From Chrysomallon squamiferum (taxonomy: Eukaryota > Mollusca > Gastropoda > Neomphalida > Peltospiridae): a stretch of 64,000 nt of DNA. Of this stretch, positions 45,970 to 64,000 are shown in pieces. Under the pieces are notes generated by a model that was given only the letters and a program-made list of their open reading frames with translations, was not told where the DNA came from and made no database searches. Every line of letters starts with the position of its first letter. Within the stretch, counting starts at the first letter, position 1. The stretch is from NCBI GenBank assembly GCA_012295275.1, contig CM022676.1, forward strand, positions 16,153,207 through 16,217,206. Reading direction: 5' to 3'. The position numbers and the translations under genes were made by a program.

Positions 45970-47047
45970 GTCTTTATTTTTATTAATCATTTTAACATAG
46001 TTACTAGAAGAAATATTTGGCTTCCGGATATTACAAGTAAAAGCTGACTTTGTAAAAATGTAGTGCTAATTATACATTTCGATGTTAAAGTCATATCGCT
46101 TGGTAATATTATTTACGTAGATCTATAAAGAAAAATTTCACTTTTGACCCGACCGTTAAACAAAACAAATGAAATTATGAAAATAATTTGTGTTTTTGAT
46201 CGTTTCTTCAACTGACTTCAGTTTCTGTTCGATTGGTGAATGGAGGAGGAATTGCAACACGAGGCAGACTTGAAATAGAAAACAACGGGACATGGGGAAC
46301 TGTCTGTGATAATGAATTTGACGACAGAGATGCTGGTGTCATCTGTTACATGCTGGGTTTTAGTCGGTAAATAATAATTTAATTATTTATTTATATCTAG
46401 CAGTGTTATGTCTTCAACATATATTGTATGTTGTTACAGCTTTCGATGCAGCGACATGTATACAATTGTATAAAATCCTGAGTTCTTAATTCAATATTTT
46501 GCCTATTCTGATTTTGTAACTTATAGGTGTATATATATATATATATATATATATTCCTACCTAGAAATCGAGGGTAGTGTAAATATTTAACAGAAAAATA
46601 GTAAATATCTGTTTCGCACGTCTTTAATCCACTTTTGTTAATTTAACCGTTTTCATTACTTAAATGCTTATTATACTATCACTTAAAATTCAAATTATAT
46701 GAGATAATATTATTGTGTTTTTTGTGTGTTTTTTTACTGTTTTCACACCAATAAATCATTATTGATTATTCTACAATAATACAAATAATAATTATAAAAA
46801 AAATAACCCTGAAATTACTTTACGCTGTTTTAATTAATTAGTGATGAAGAAATACAGATTCAAGAAGAATTGTATTGTGAAATATAAGTATTAATAAATT
46901 ATTTGTAAAACGTATAATCAAAAATTTACAGAAAATGATCTGATTATAAATTATTGCTTTCGATTCGGCGACACATTTCTTTTTTTTTAATCATTTTACA
47001 GGATAGTCCATCAGCAACATGACGAATAAGTCTTATTATTCTATTTT

Positions 47048-47093
<46 letters not shown>

Positions 47094-47374
47094 GATTATT
47101 AATTTATTTATTTATTTCTAGATTATAAGTCCCTTAGTGACATCACGACTAAGCATTATTATTATATTCCGTAGTCTAATTATTAATATTAATTTCAGTC
47201 TTGGAGTAAAATCCTATAGATCATCTCAGTTTGGAGAAGGCAATGGATCTATTTGGCTTGATGGACTTGACTGTAGGGGAGATGAAGAAAGTGTAGACTA
47301 TTGTTCATTCTTTACTCGGGTTGACAACAACTGTAGTCATAAACAAGACGTGGGAATCAGCTGTTTGAATCGTT
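43278..47374 (+). CDS. SRCR trimer 1 (alpha-beta-gamma), six open exons
   Basis: Gene-level entry. Exons 43278-43422, 44131-44300, 45096-45240, 45419-45594, 46222-46366 and 47199-47374 all have splice sites and keep one frame for about 320 residues of three group-A SRCR domains. There is no signal exon in the immediate upstream 2 kb except the decayed P4; the nearest intact one is at 29937. The gene may continue to trimer 2 or stop after gamma B, where an in-frame TAG follows the donor. This is the best-preserved coding set in the plus-strand arrays. Confidence 0.75.
43895..43992. repeat. (ACT)n followed by (AAG)n microsatellite
   Basis: Lies in the alpha A-B intron, where the minus-strand copy has a matching (ACT) sense-strand run at about 16128-16155. 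The run produces long spurious ORFs on both strands. Confidence 0.9.
44131..44300 (+). CDS. SRCR trimer 1 alpha B exon
   Basis: 170 nt, open. [20 protein letters not shown], then [32 protein letters not shown] and Q. Acceptor TTTGAAG, donor GTTGGT, which is weak beyond GT. Confidence 0.84.
45096..45240 (+). CDS. SRCR trimer 1 beta A exon
   Basis: 145 nt, open. GSIRLVNGGGVSTQGRVEIK, then DTWGTVCGDKFDDKDSGFIC and TLLGFSQ. Acceptor TTTAG, donor GTAAGA. Confidence 0.88.
45419..45594 (+). CDS. SRCR trimer 1 beta B exon
   Basis: 176 nt, open. FNAKTYKNTHFGEGTGPVWV, then DDVNCVKDDNGVNHC, NDWGKKNCNHKKDLGISC and FPQ. Donor G|GTATGT. If the intron were kept, the frame would add a hydrophobic 16-residue tail and stop at 45642-45644. 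Confidence 0.87.
45781..45873. repeat. (CT)n microsatellite in beta-gamma intron
   Basis: Sense-strand CT run, with interrupted CT from about 45743. It has the same intron position as the runs near 14.3, 22.0 and 61.3 kb. Confidence 0.93.
46222..46366 (+). CDS. SRCR trimer 1 gamma A exon
   Basis: 145 nt, open. [20 protein letters not shown], then [20 protein letters not shown] and LGFSR. Acceptor CTTCAG, donor GTAAAT. Nearly identical to 61686-61830. Confidence 0.88.
47199..47374 (+). CDS. SRCR trimer 1 gamma B exon
   Basis: 176 nt, open. SYRSSQFGEGNGSIWLDGLD, then CRGDEESVDYC, FFTRVDNNCSHKQDVGISC and LNR. The tryptophan of the usual F-S-T-W-G is Arg here (CGG for TGG). Donor GTAAGTAG, so read-through stops at once. 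Confidence 0.86.
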
Positions 47375-49553
<2,179 letters not shown>

Positions 49554-51365
49554 TCCGTAACTTTAATTTTAACTACAACCTCATCCGCTTTTTTATTATT
49601 TGCTCAAAATGTTCAACTCCATGGCGTTGCTATATAAGGGCTAGCATTTGGTAATTAAAGAGAAAAGTAAGAGAAGTAAGCGAAAGCGTAGGAAACGGTC
49701 AAGATGAAAGTTCAGTCAGGCGGGGAAACCAAAAGTTTTTGAATGACATTGTCTTTACGGACGAGTATGGTAAGCAATTGTCTATTCTTACTTTCATAGT
49801 GTGTAAAGTGGAATTATCTTGTGTCAATAATATTTATTATACCTAAAATTTGAAGGTTTTAATCTGTTTTATTTTGTCTTGGTTCCCCGTATGATCTTAC
49901 TCGTATCATTAATCAAAATTACTTAAAGTGTGTTTTATGAGTGTATTATGTATTATTACCACTTCAACTGTATATCATAATTAAATCCTTAAGGTGAACC
50001 TTAGTTTGTGTTGAGTTTATTTCTGTAGTGGATGGATATACTTTTTGATTTATATAGATTGCTGTCAATTTAGCGTATATATTCCATGTTAGCTGGCCAT
50101 TAAAACACCTTGTTACCCTCGGCTGAGCCTCAATAAAACATCCAAGGTGTTTATAGCTGTGAGTCCCGTGATACTGATCAAGAGATGTATGGTGTATTAG
50201 ATGTTTAGTAAACATATAACAGTCGGCTTGTACCGCAAAACAACAAAGTTTCTGTCAAAGTTTCTCTACAATCTTTGAATTAACTTGTAATTTGTAGTCG
50301 CAAAATGCGTTTCATTGTATTTAACAATAATTTCAAATTACAGTTTATAATGTGGCGACATTTATAGGTCAGGCTGAGATTCGGAAAATTATCTAATACA
50401 AAATTAAAATTCCAGATTTCTTGTGTACATTTTCCAGCAGTACATTTTTTTTTTTTTTTTTTGCCTTTTTTAATTTTTTTTTTTTTTTTTTTTTTTGCGT
50501 TGCTATATGGAAATTAATGTGTGACGCGCATCTTAAATTATGTATAAGATATATTCAGAAAAACAAAAATCCATTCGTACCTAATGAAGTTTAAAAGTTC
50601 ACCTTTGTACGCAGAATTATTTACACTCCATAACTGTTTTGGAAAAAAATGTCTCTCATATTATAACATTTGTAATGTTTTAGGGATATGAAATATGCTT
50701 TTTTGATGACTTACAATTCAATATACTGCTGACACGATTAAAAAAGATGTAGATAATCATGTTTTATCCGTTATGATATTTGGAATTCTATATACATTTC
50801 TTGTGATGTTAATTTATTTTTATAGTTCGTGACAACCTTATTGAATATAACAGTCCAGATATTTATTATTTAGCCTACCAATGTGTTGAATGCCTCACTT
50901 CAAAGCTGGTATTTCTTCAGTCAGAACATGTCACTGGACTTAGAAACTGAAAGTGAGGTGTCCCTCGCGTAACATACTTCTATGTACACGGGTCTGTATT
51001 AGAATCAGCTACGTATTTTGATACTTGTTCATTGGGTATCTCCCTGCTGTGTCTGAAATACTTCAGATAACCTTGGAGAGGATCGTGGTAATAGCTGTAG
51101 CTATTATCCATCTTTGCTCTTGAAGAAGTAACACATGGCATTATGATGTCAGATTTTTTCTTCTAATCGCAAGAGTTCAAAGGATGACATGTGAACACAC
51201 ATTCTCATCTGTGGTCTGTTCATCGGCTTGATTTATCGGGTGGATGATAGGGTGAACTGCTCGTTTTCTAACACTTGACTGCACTGTGACATGTAGCATT
51301 CTGATATTCAGACCACTGTCTGGTGGGACTCTGCTGAACACGAATGATACATTATATGAAAAATG

Positions 51366-51417
<52 letters not shown>

Positions 51418-51559
51418 GAAGAAACTACAAAAAAAAGAAGAAAAAAGCGTTAACCTGAAAGACAGGAGTTCTGCTTTTCATCCACAGTATCTTTGAAAGC
51501 AATACTATGTGTTGTTTTATCTGTTGTCATACACTCAGTTTCTTCAAATCTAGAGTTGC
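49554..51559. other. Non-coding stretch with LTR-like and duplicated parts
   Basis: CTATATAAGGGCTAGC at about 49630 is a TATA-like element, perhaps of an LTR. About 49765-49950 is related to about 56835-57050. Poly-T tracts lie at about 50449-50496 and (CA)n at 51368-51416. No exon was recognised. Confidence 0.45.
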
Positions 51560-52776
51560 TAGCCCCATCATCGTTTTTGTTATTATTATCATCATCATTA
51601 TAATTATTATTATTACTGTTATTATTATTGTCGTGGTCTTTATTATTGTTATTATTACTGATCAGTTGCAGTTATTTATCATCTGACAATGTAGACAAAT
51701 GCAAATAATTTTTACTGTTTATTTCTGCACTTATGCGCAGAGTATTAACAATGAGTTTATCAGATCGTCGTACAATACACCCTGTGTAACTTTCTTGTCT
51801 TGTCATACACACTGTTTAATCTGATCTATATAAGAAACAAACACACACTCGCTATACAGCTTACGCGAGTATCAATTCAGCAAGTTGTGTTAGGAGGTTA
51901 AATCTGTTTCAGATGAATGACTCTGTATTTTACATGACTTTCCAAACAATTTAGTCTGGTTTATTTTGCTTTGGCGTGTGATCTACTCGGCGAAAAACTA
52001 ATTTGGCGTCTGATTTCTAGCAGGCAGGTAAAGTAATATATATATATATTATGTAAGTATGTATGTGTGTGTGTGTATGTTTGTATCTATGTGTACGTAT
52101 TTATCTATATTAGTATGTAATAATGTTTATATGTGAAACAGTATTCACGTTAGATTGAAAATACTGTATCTTTGCAATGATTTTAATAAATAGCAAGGGC
52201 TTTCGATCTATATATATGTAAGAACATTACTTCCAAGCTACTTGGTCATTGATACATATATGATTAAAGAACGAAAATAAACGAAATAATAATGAAAATA
52301 AGTTTGTAGAATAAATGCATAGCTTACACACCAAATATTTTCCTGCGTTTCAATTCATCGATAAATTATAAATATATAATAAAAAAAAAAAAAAAATAAC
52401 AAAGTAAAATAAATAAATTTAAAAATTAAATTAATATAACAATAATAATAAAAATAAGTGTGTAGAATTTTGTCAGTGTAGATCACAAGTCAAAGTAGCA
52501 CGCATCTAGCTGTCGTGGTAGCAGTACTGAATTATTGCTGTCTGATCTAAATAACAAACATTCACGTTTTAGAAAATTCACTGAGTGAAAACGAGCTTTT
52601 AAGACATAAACAGTTCACAGCCAACAGAACATTTTAAAATTATTTTTAGATAAAATATAATTCTTGTCTCTGCGAGTTTTTCAATTGTATATATATATAT
52701 ATATACGCACACACCTGTAGATGTGGGTGCCACATAATTAAGAACATAATTTAGATTCTTAATGACTGTGATTATC

Positions 52777-52819
<43 letters not shown>

Positions 52820-54730
52820 GACTTTCACGGTAAACAAAGGGAATCTTGAGAGCAAAGATTTGCTATTTAATTTTCTGAGATATTTTTCTACCTCGTCTCT
52901 GTCTATGATTTAAATTTGCTTGGAATCTCATTCACAAAATTTGAATATCGAATACATTTCACTGGTTTGTCGATAAACGATGTTCGGACCTGCGTATTAA
53001 TAACTGAAAAAGAGGAAGAAGAAGTAGAAGAAGAAGATAACGTTCAACAATCTAAATGCAGCAAATAATAAAAAGCATCTGCTTACATTTTTTTTTTTTT
53101 TCATGTTTTATAATATATAGCTGTTGTTGTTTCGCCCGTTATTTTTGCTATTGAACATGTATTATTTTTTATCTTGAATGTTCATAAACGTAAACGTTCA
53201 TATTGTCCTATTTATTTCTACACTTACGCGCTGACACCGTACAAAAACAGTGAATATTGCAAGTAGTCGTAAATAGCACTGGGTTGTACCTCTGTGTATC
53301 TCGTGCAGCCGTGATACACTGTTTGTATCTGACCAACATAACAAACAAACACACATTTGCTATACTGGTTATGCGAATATGATTTGAGTCCCATTATATG
53401 TACCGGGATATATTTGGAAAACGAAAACAGCATTACAAAATTACCTTTAAGTATGCTTTAACGACCTATATCATAGAGTAATAATTAAAAACAAACAAAC
53501 AAAAACAACAACAGCAAACAAAGAAACAATAACTGCAACAGTCATATCTAAATAGTATATTTTGTCTGTACGCTCGTTTATAAATTATTAAATAGTTGTA
53601 CCAAGATATAATCATGCAATGTTGGGTTAACTTAGCTGTCCGGTTACAAAATACTTGTATTATTTGTAATATATATTATATTTGTCTGTTTGCCTGTTTA
53701 TGAATTGTCAAACAGTTACATCTAGAATAATTCTACATTGTGTACATCTGGATTCAGTTAGCTTTCCGATTATAAGATTAAGCTTAGACAGCCAGAATGT
53801 TATGTATACAAAAACAGGAATCAGGATAAACATTAAGTAATTGTGTCTGACAGAGACAAAATGATTTGTTCAGTTTTTAAATATGTACTTTTTGTAACTA
53901 CAGTGGTTTAATATATATAATGTTTATTACAATATAAATTGGGTTACATATACTCAATTTGAGCATTCAGCAAACAAAATTTGGCGATCTAATTACATGA
54001 TACTGGGAGTACATAATAGGGAGACTTGTGTTTAAATAAAGTGTGAACATCGATGAAGACAATTAATAACGTGAACTGAGAGAGACAACGTTACAAAAAT
54101 TGAGTTTATTGTAGAAAAAAAAAATAATATTAATAATTAGAATAATTTAAAAATAAAGAAAAGATATACTAAAGAAAAAAGTAAAAGAAAAAGTGTTTGC
54201 TGCAATCTATATCCGGATAGATATCAAATCCTACTCGCAAAATATCGACGAAATTTTTACTTAAACTGACGCAGTGACTGAGAGAAAATACAAGTGAAAC
54301 AAGATGATAATCATAACGAATGAACCAATAACGAGAATCGAGTGATAAGTTTAGATATAACAGATTTTTGTTATTATTGATTGATGCATTAATTTAGTTA
54401 GTATAATGTATTCACGCTGTTCATTCAAGTTTGCATGTGGTATGTATGCCAGAGCAGTTTTTATTTGAACGATCGTTAAAAAAGTGACGAATTATGACAT
54501 CAAAACGTTTCGGTTTAAATAATATCATTAATTTCATTATTTTGATCTTTGCTTAAAAATCGTGGTTTCAAAAATATATTTTTTACTTGTCCGATGACAA
54601 CAGTTCCTGGTTCACAAGTACGATCGATGTTCGGCTTAATGGGCGATATTACGTGTTATTATTGTTCACCTGTTCCGTTCCGTTTATAGGCGAGAAAACC
54701 AAATATTAAAAGGACACATTAGCTATATTT
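51560..54730. repeat. Segmental duplication, copy 2 (with 31.89-34.80 kb)
   Basis: Direct copy of the 31.9-34.8 kb block, with an extra AT/GT-rich insertion at about 52030-52200. Carries Q modules at about 51745 and 53235 and decayed P5 at about 53765-53910. Confidence 0.82.
53765..53910 (+). pseudogene. Module P5: decayed promoter/signal exon
   Basis: Matches P2 closely (TTAGCTTTCCGATTA, AGGAATCAGGATAAACATTA, GACAGAGACAAAATGATTTG). The frame after the ATG stops quickly and the donor is not kept. Confidence 0.6.
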
Positions 54731-55471
54731 TATTATCATACATTTAATAATTTAATTTAATAATTCCTATAATAATTCCCATAATAATTCCTATAAACAT
54801 TAGTCACATTCACACATAATTATTAATACGTGCATACATGCATATTTAAACGTATACATATATACATATGTTCAAACATGTATACAAACACCTATACGCA
54901 TAAGTATCCATATTCAGCTACAAAAATAGCCTTCTCAGTACATTCTATTCTGATTACTGAATCACTAAAGTAAAACACTGAGAAAATGTCAAGTTTTTGA
55001 AGAAGAGAACTTAGACGTAAATAGGTATCCAGCTGTACACGAAAGTAAATACATTTAAAAAAATATGGAAATCATAGGAGTGTTTATTAAAATTAAAATG
55101 AGATATCAGTTTGTGTAGGTAACAGAATACTGATGGTTACAAATTATTATGCACCTTTTTTGTTTAATTTGTCATAGTTGTTGTCTTGTTATGCAAGACT
55201 CTGTTAAAACGTTACAACTTATTGTGAGATAATTATAATGCTTCTCTCTTTGTTTTCTTTTTTTTTCCAAATATAATTGTACACTGGTTTTAGTTTTGTG
55301 ATGAAACTAGCATGGCCAGTATATAAACTTAACTTTGTTTGTTTGAAATGTAGACTAGATAAATTAGTGTGTCATTAACACACAAAGATATATTCGGTTA
55401 ATATTTACGAGGATCAAATATGTTACTGTAGCTTAGAGCAAAACCGGCAGTTCTATATGACTGCGTGTGTA

Positions 55472-55510
<39 letters not shown>

Positions 55511-56374
55511 TTGTGTTCATCTGTGTATGATATGTATATATCTCAGTGTGTGTATGTACATCAAAATATTTGACTGTACCTATGGAGAAAACGGTAAATA
55601 CACTAAATGTTTTTTACCTACTACCGAATTGTTTTATTTCATTTTGTCTTATTAGGACAATTTCACGGGTTCAGAAGGTTTAATCTAAAAAAAATGCCAG
55701 AGATATATGTGGCTTCATGGGTAACAGGAAATATGTGTATGAAGGATGTAACACCAAAGGGACGTGACAACAAAATTAACCTTATTTCAAAATTGTCTAC
55801 AATTTTTGGGATGGTCAAATAAATATTTACCATTTGCTTAAAAAGGAATTCATTCATTGTTTAATCTTTAATGTATGTTGATAACAGCTTCGGAATGTGC
55901 CTGTGTTGGTAAATCATCAATAACATGATTCTTCGATAGTTACAAACCAATTATTTATCTGTACAATATTCAAGACATTAAATACGTTTATTCGCTGAAG
56001 AATGTATTAGAATGTATTACTGAATCAGTACAGAAGTTGAGAACAGAATATCTGTAATTAAATACACGGACATACGAACCGTTGTTCACAGCATCAGACA
56101 CACACAAACAGAACCACATAAACACTCGCGCCCGTACAATCACATTTAGACACATTCATGGAGGTATATACGTATCTCAAATATATATAATGACAAACGA
56201 TTTGGAATTAATAAATACAGATAGATAGATAAATCAAGACGAATAGAAAGACAAGTAGACAGACTATAGAAATAAAGGTTTTCTTCACTGTTCTTGATAA
56301 CAATACTTTTTTACCTCATGTGTCATACGTTCCATTCCAGCTACTAAGAACAAACAGGCGTACGATTACGAAAT
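54731..56374. other. Non-coding spacer
   Basis: AT-rich with (TA)n/(GT)n at about 55465-55511 and a part related to 34.8-35.15 kb (about 55575-55830). A frame at 55607-55822 is open but unrecognised; its diverged copy at 35 kb is not clearly open, so I do not call it a gene. Confidence 0.45.
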
Positions 56375-56540
56375 AAAATTCGTCAGTCAACGTCAAATGT
56401 ACATCAGGCTAGGAACGAGGATCTGAATTAAAGTAGTAGTGTTTGCTGGAGACACACTGATGTAGTCAGTTTTTAATTAAGAAATGTCCTTCTTTCTATA
56501 TGTATGAATTTATTTACTACAGTCATTTCAAGTATATCAT
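56375..56540 (+). pseudogene. Module P6: decayed promoter/signal exon upstream of trimer 2
   Basis: Matches P1 through GTCAGTCAACG, GGAACGAGGATCTGAATTAA and AAATGTCCTTCTTTCTATAT. An ATG equal to the 29964 start is kept, but a TGA follows seven codons later. The TATA box is lost. It lies about 1.9 kb before trimer 2. Confidence 0.62.
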
Positions 56541-58038
56541 ATTATTTTTATTTATATAGTTATTAAGAAAGAAATAACCGATAGTTATAATAATAATTAA
56601 ATCTGTGAATCCGTGAGGTGTGGAATTATGACTTCGATAACGTTCTCACGAGGAAACGAAAACAAAAAATTGAAACAGAAAGTTTTCATTTATAAAGTGT
56701 TCAACGACGATAAACGATGTTCAGTACTGTCTAATAATAACTCAAGACGAAAATGAAAAAAAAACACTTTACTATATATTTTATTTAGTACTTACTATTA
56801 GCATTCATATAGTCATAACTCATATTCACACATGCAGTACGAGTTTGGTAAGCAATAGTCTATTCTTACTTTGATAGGGTGTAACGTGCAGTTAACCTGT
56901 GTCAATAACATTTATTATACCTAAAATGTTAATATTTTAATGTGTCCTCCGTGCAGATTCTTATTCTCTCTTGGTTCACTGAATCACCTTTCTCGTATCA
57001 TTATTCAAAATTACTTAAACATATCTTTTATGATTGTACAATGTATTAGTATCAAGTCACCTATGCGTAACAATTAAATTATATATTATTTAAGCCGTAT
57101 TTTAAAGAAAATGTTTTGCTAATTTGAATTTGTTTTTAATTTTAAATATTCAGTGTGGTGTGATTCATGACCGTGTTGATATTGTGTGATTAAAACGTTT
57201 CAGTTTCACTTCCGGGTCATGCGCTGTTTTTATCAGTGATTAAAAATTCGGCTGAACTGTTTGTTTGCAGCTGCTGATGATTAAACTCATTGGTTTTCTG
57301 TAAAGAGATATTTTAGAGTAAAACAAAAAAATGTTTCTTAGTTAAATGCTTTATATTCTGTGTTCATACAAGCAGTAATAAAACTAAACTTAAATATTTC
57401 ACACATTAATAACTTTTAATTAATGTACTCATAAAGTTGAATTGTCTGGTCCCATTAATCATTATAATTGTCAACTATGCATGATATTTATTTTAAAAAA
57501 TAATAATAAAATAAAACGAAAACAAAAAGAAAGAAAAAATGCGACTCTTATTTCTATCAAATAAAAAATCATGTCACTACTTTCTATTCTGATTCTGTTT
57601 TAAAGTAGAACATATTTAACTTAAAAACAAAATTAATTATTACTTCCAACGGTTTATACTGTCTGTTCATTCAGGCACTAATAAAGCCAAACTTAAATCT
57701 TTGACAAATGAATTATAATTAATTAATGCAGTTATAAAGTTGAATTATCTGGTCGTGTTCAACATAGCAATTGCCAAATATGTACAGTGTTACAATAATA
57801 AAAAATGTTTTCTATTCTGACTTTGGATTTGCTAAATTAAAATACTGAGAAAAATAAAAACATATGTATTCTAAGCACAGAACTTAGACGTAAAGAGGAA
57901 ACCAGTGGTGGAAGAAATTAAACATTTTTGGAAAATTGAAATAACGGATTGGTGTAAATTATTATTTCATTAATTATATATTAACCATGGCTGTGTCAGT
58001 TCATATTGAAACCTTTCAGTATTTCATTATTATTATTA

Positions 58039-58079
<41 letters not shown>

Positions 58080-58294
58080 TTTTTATTACAGTAAATATAA
58101 TTAAAATCGTTGCTAATGACAGAAATGTTCGATGTTGGTATCTATAACAATGACAAAGATATCACATGTGTATTATACTTTAACAAATATCTTTGTAAAT
58201 GAAAATTATCATATTTCTGTATATACTGTTTTCTTTCTGAATAATGTGCACTGTCATAACTGACTGATGATATACAAACCTTTTATTATTTCAG
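56541..58294. repeat. Upstream flank of trimer 2, duplicate of 41.95-43.28 kb
   Basis: From about 57120 on, this is a direct copy of the trimer 1 flank, including the 44-bp identical block at 57192-57235 and (ATT)n at about 58029-58075. No exon was found. Confidence 0.75.
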
Positions 58295-62748
<4,454 letters not shown>

Positions 62749-64000
62749 GTAAGTAGAGACATAAAAATTAGTAAAATTAATAATAACAAGACATTTAGTG
62801 AACAGTCTAAGAGTGACCAATCTAGGAGATGTAAGAACAAAAAAAAAAAAAAAAAAATGAAAATGTGAATGTTTATGTTAATCAGACTGTTGTGTCTGTT
62901 ATTTTAATTGATGTGTTATCCATGTGTGATGAGTTTATCTTTGATCTCAGAATAAGACAATATGAAGGGTTTGATTGTTGTGTAAGTTTTGTTTTACTAA
63001 TGTATTTGCATGCAAATGGTAATAGTGAGGTCCGATTTGAAAGCGCTCCTTAGCCATTCTTAAAACAGTGATAAACCATTTTTAATATTTTTTATTTATT
63101 TTTTTTTCTTCCCATATAACAGGGTTCTTTATTTAATATAATATTTGCTACCAAAAGCTGTCTGTTTACTATTTTTACGTGTCGATAATATTTACTAAAG
63201 GATCAGTGTGTACTAGACAAAGTAGCCTGCTAAAAGTCGAATGCCACCTACTTCATGATCTGGTAACAAGCGTAAGTAACACCTGGGTATACTTCACTGT
63301 ATTTTATTTAACAGTGACATACTAATTACATCCGATCTACACAAAAAACACACATTCACTTCCAATACAGGTTACGCCAGTATCGTTTGAGTACCATTAC
63401 ACGCACATTGATATAGATAGAAAACGAAAAGAGCTTTATAAAATTACAACATAAAGTAAGAAAACAAAGCTACAACATAATTCACATTAATGTACAGTGG
63501 TTTTATATATAGAATCATTCGGAACCGCAAAGTACGAAACACACTATTTTCCCGTTGAAATATGAAAAAATATTTAAGGTTTGCCCCAGTCCGTGTTTCT
63601 CTAATATATGCCATTATTATTCGTTTAGCATGGACGAATAGAACATACATCTTAACATATTTAATATATGTCTGTCTTTACTTTTGTTAACTATTTTGCC
63701 CCGATATATAATAAAAGATTTTTTATTGATTTTGGGTCCGCGTTTAGCATTGTGGAACAGTCGTTATATTTTAACAACTTCAGTGTCTGAGTGTCCACCC
63801 TCTTAAGTGTGAAATATATCTGAAAATTATTAGACACTGTGCACACTTGGATTTAGTTAGCTTTTAGTATCTTTATAGGCTGCGATAAACAACGGATATA
63901 GCTAATATTTTAATTTCTTATTATTTTGTGTTTGTGTTTGTCTGTTGATATGTCTCTGTTTGAAGGTTTATAAATTGGCAAACAGTTTTATCCAGAAATA
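62749..64000. other. 3' flank of trimer 2 and start of the next repeat unit
   Basis: About 62770-62940 matches the flank after trimer 1. A Q module lies at about 63290-63470. At the window edge, ATAAATTGGCAAACAGTTTT and ATCCAGAAATA match the sequence just before P2 and P5, so another P module may begin beyond the edge. No exon was recognised. Confidence 0.5.

Noticed and set aside
55607-55822. 71-residue frame as an exon
   Set aside because: It lies in a duplicated block whose other copy (about 34.83-35.15 kb) does not keep the frame; no domain was recognised.

Overview
The window looks like animal nuclear DNA. It is AT-rich, has long introns with GT/AG boundaries, and is full of (ATT)n, (ACT)n, (CT)n, (CA)n and (AT)n microsatellites. 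The genes are multi-exon extracellular-domain genes. The style (Ig/FN3 receptor, many two-exon SRCR domains, very dense microsatellites) suggests a mollusc, perhaps a cephalopod, but that is inference from style only. No prokaryotic gene, rRNA, tRNA or CRISPR array was seen. Almost all the long simple ORFs are translated microsatellites; the real coding sequence is short exons found by splice sites, phase and protein motifs.

Region 1 (1-6625, + strand) is the 3' part of a single-pass receptor: FN3 (partial), Ig, Ig, FN3, a transmembrane exon, and three small cytoplasmic exons ending at a TAA at 6623-6625. The extracellular exons shown here are all phase 1-1. The tail carries two YxxL motifs (YDNL and YEVL) 12 residues apart, like a stretched ITAM.

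Region 2 (7.8-24.2 kb) is a head-to-head pair of SRCR arrays around 16.73 kb. Each SRCR domain is made of two exons: A (145 nt, phase 1 to 2) and B (170 or 176 nt, phase 2 to 1). Each domain has six cysteines, as in group A SRCR domains. Domains fall into recurring types, here called alpha, beta and gamma, with a variant alpha-prime. The minus-strand array reads alpha-beta-gamma-alpha'-beta-gamma behind a signal-peptide exon. Its first A exon is truncated and one B exon is frameshifted. The plus-strand partner is a clear pseudogene whose signal exon has lost 2 bp.

Region 3 (24.2-43.2 kb) is mostly repeats. It holds one isolated minus-strand exon of a furin-like proprotein convertase (27059-27154), an intact TATA box plus signal-peptide exon (about 29.88-30.02 kb), decayed copies of that promoter/first-exon module, and one isolated intact SRCR A exon in an inverted duplication (35791-35935).

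Region 4 (43.2-62.8 kb) has two plus-strand SRCR trimers. Trimer 1 (43278-47374) is open in all six exons. Trimer 2 (58295-62748) has a chimeric first domain, two dead A-exon fragments and a frameshifted beta B exon. Between them lie a decayed gag-like retroelement fragment (48.66-49.55 kb) and a segmental duplicate of 31.9-34.8 kb.

Overall the locus appears to be a fast-evolving tandem array built from a unit of promoter/signal exon plus alpha-beta-gamma SRCR exons, copied in both orientations and decaying at different rates. Expression, function and the true joining of exons cannot be settled from sequence alone.
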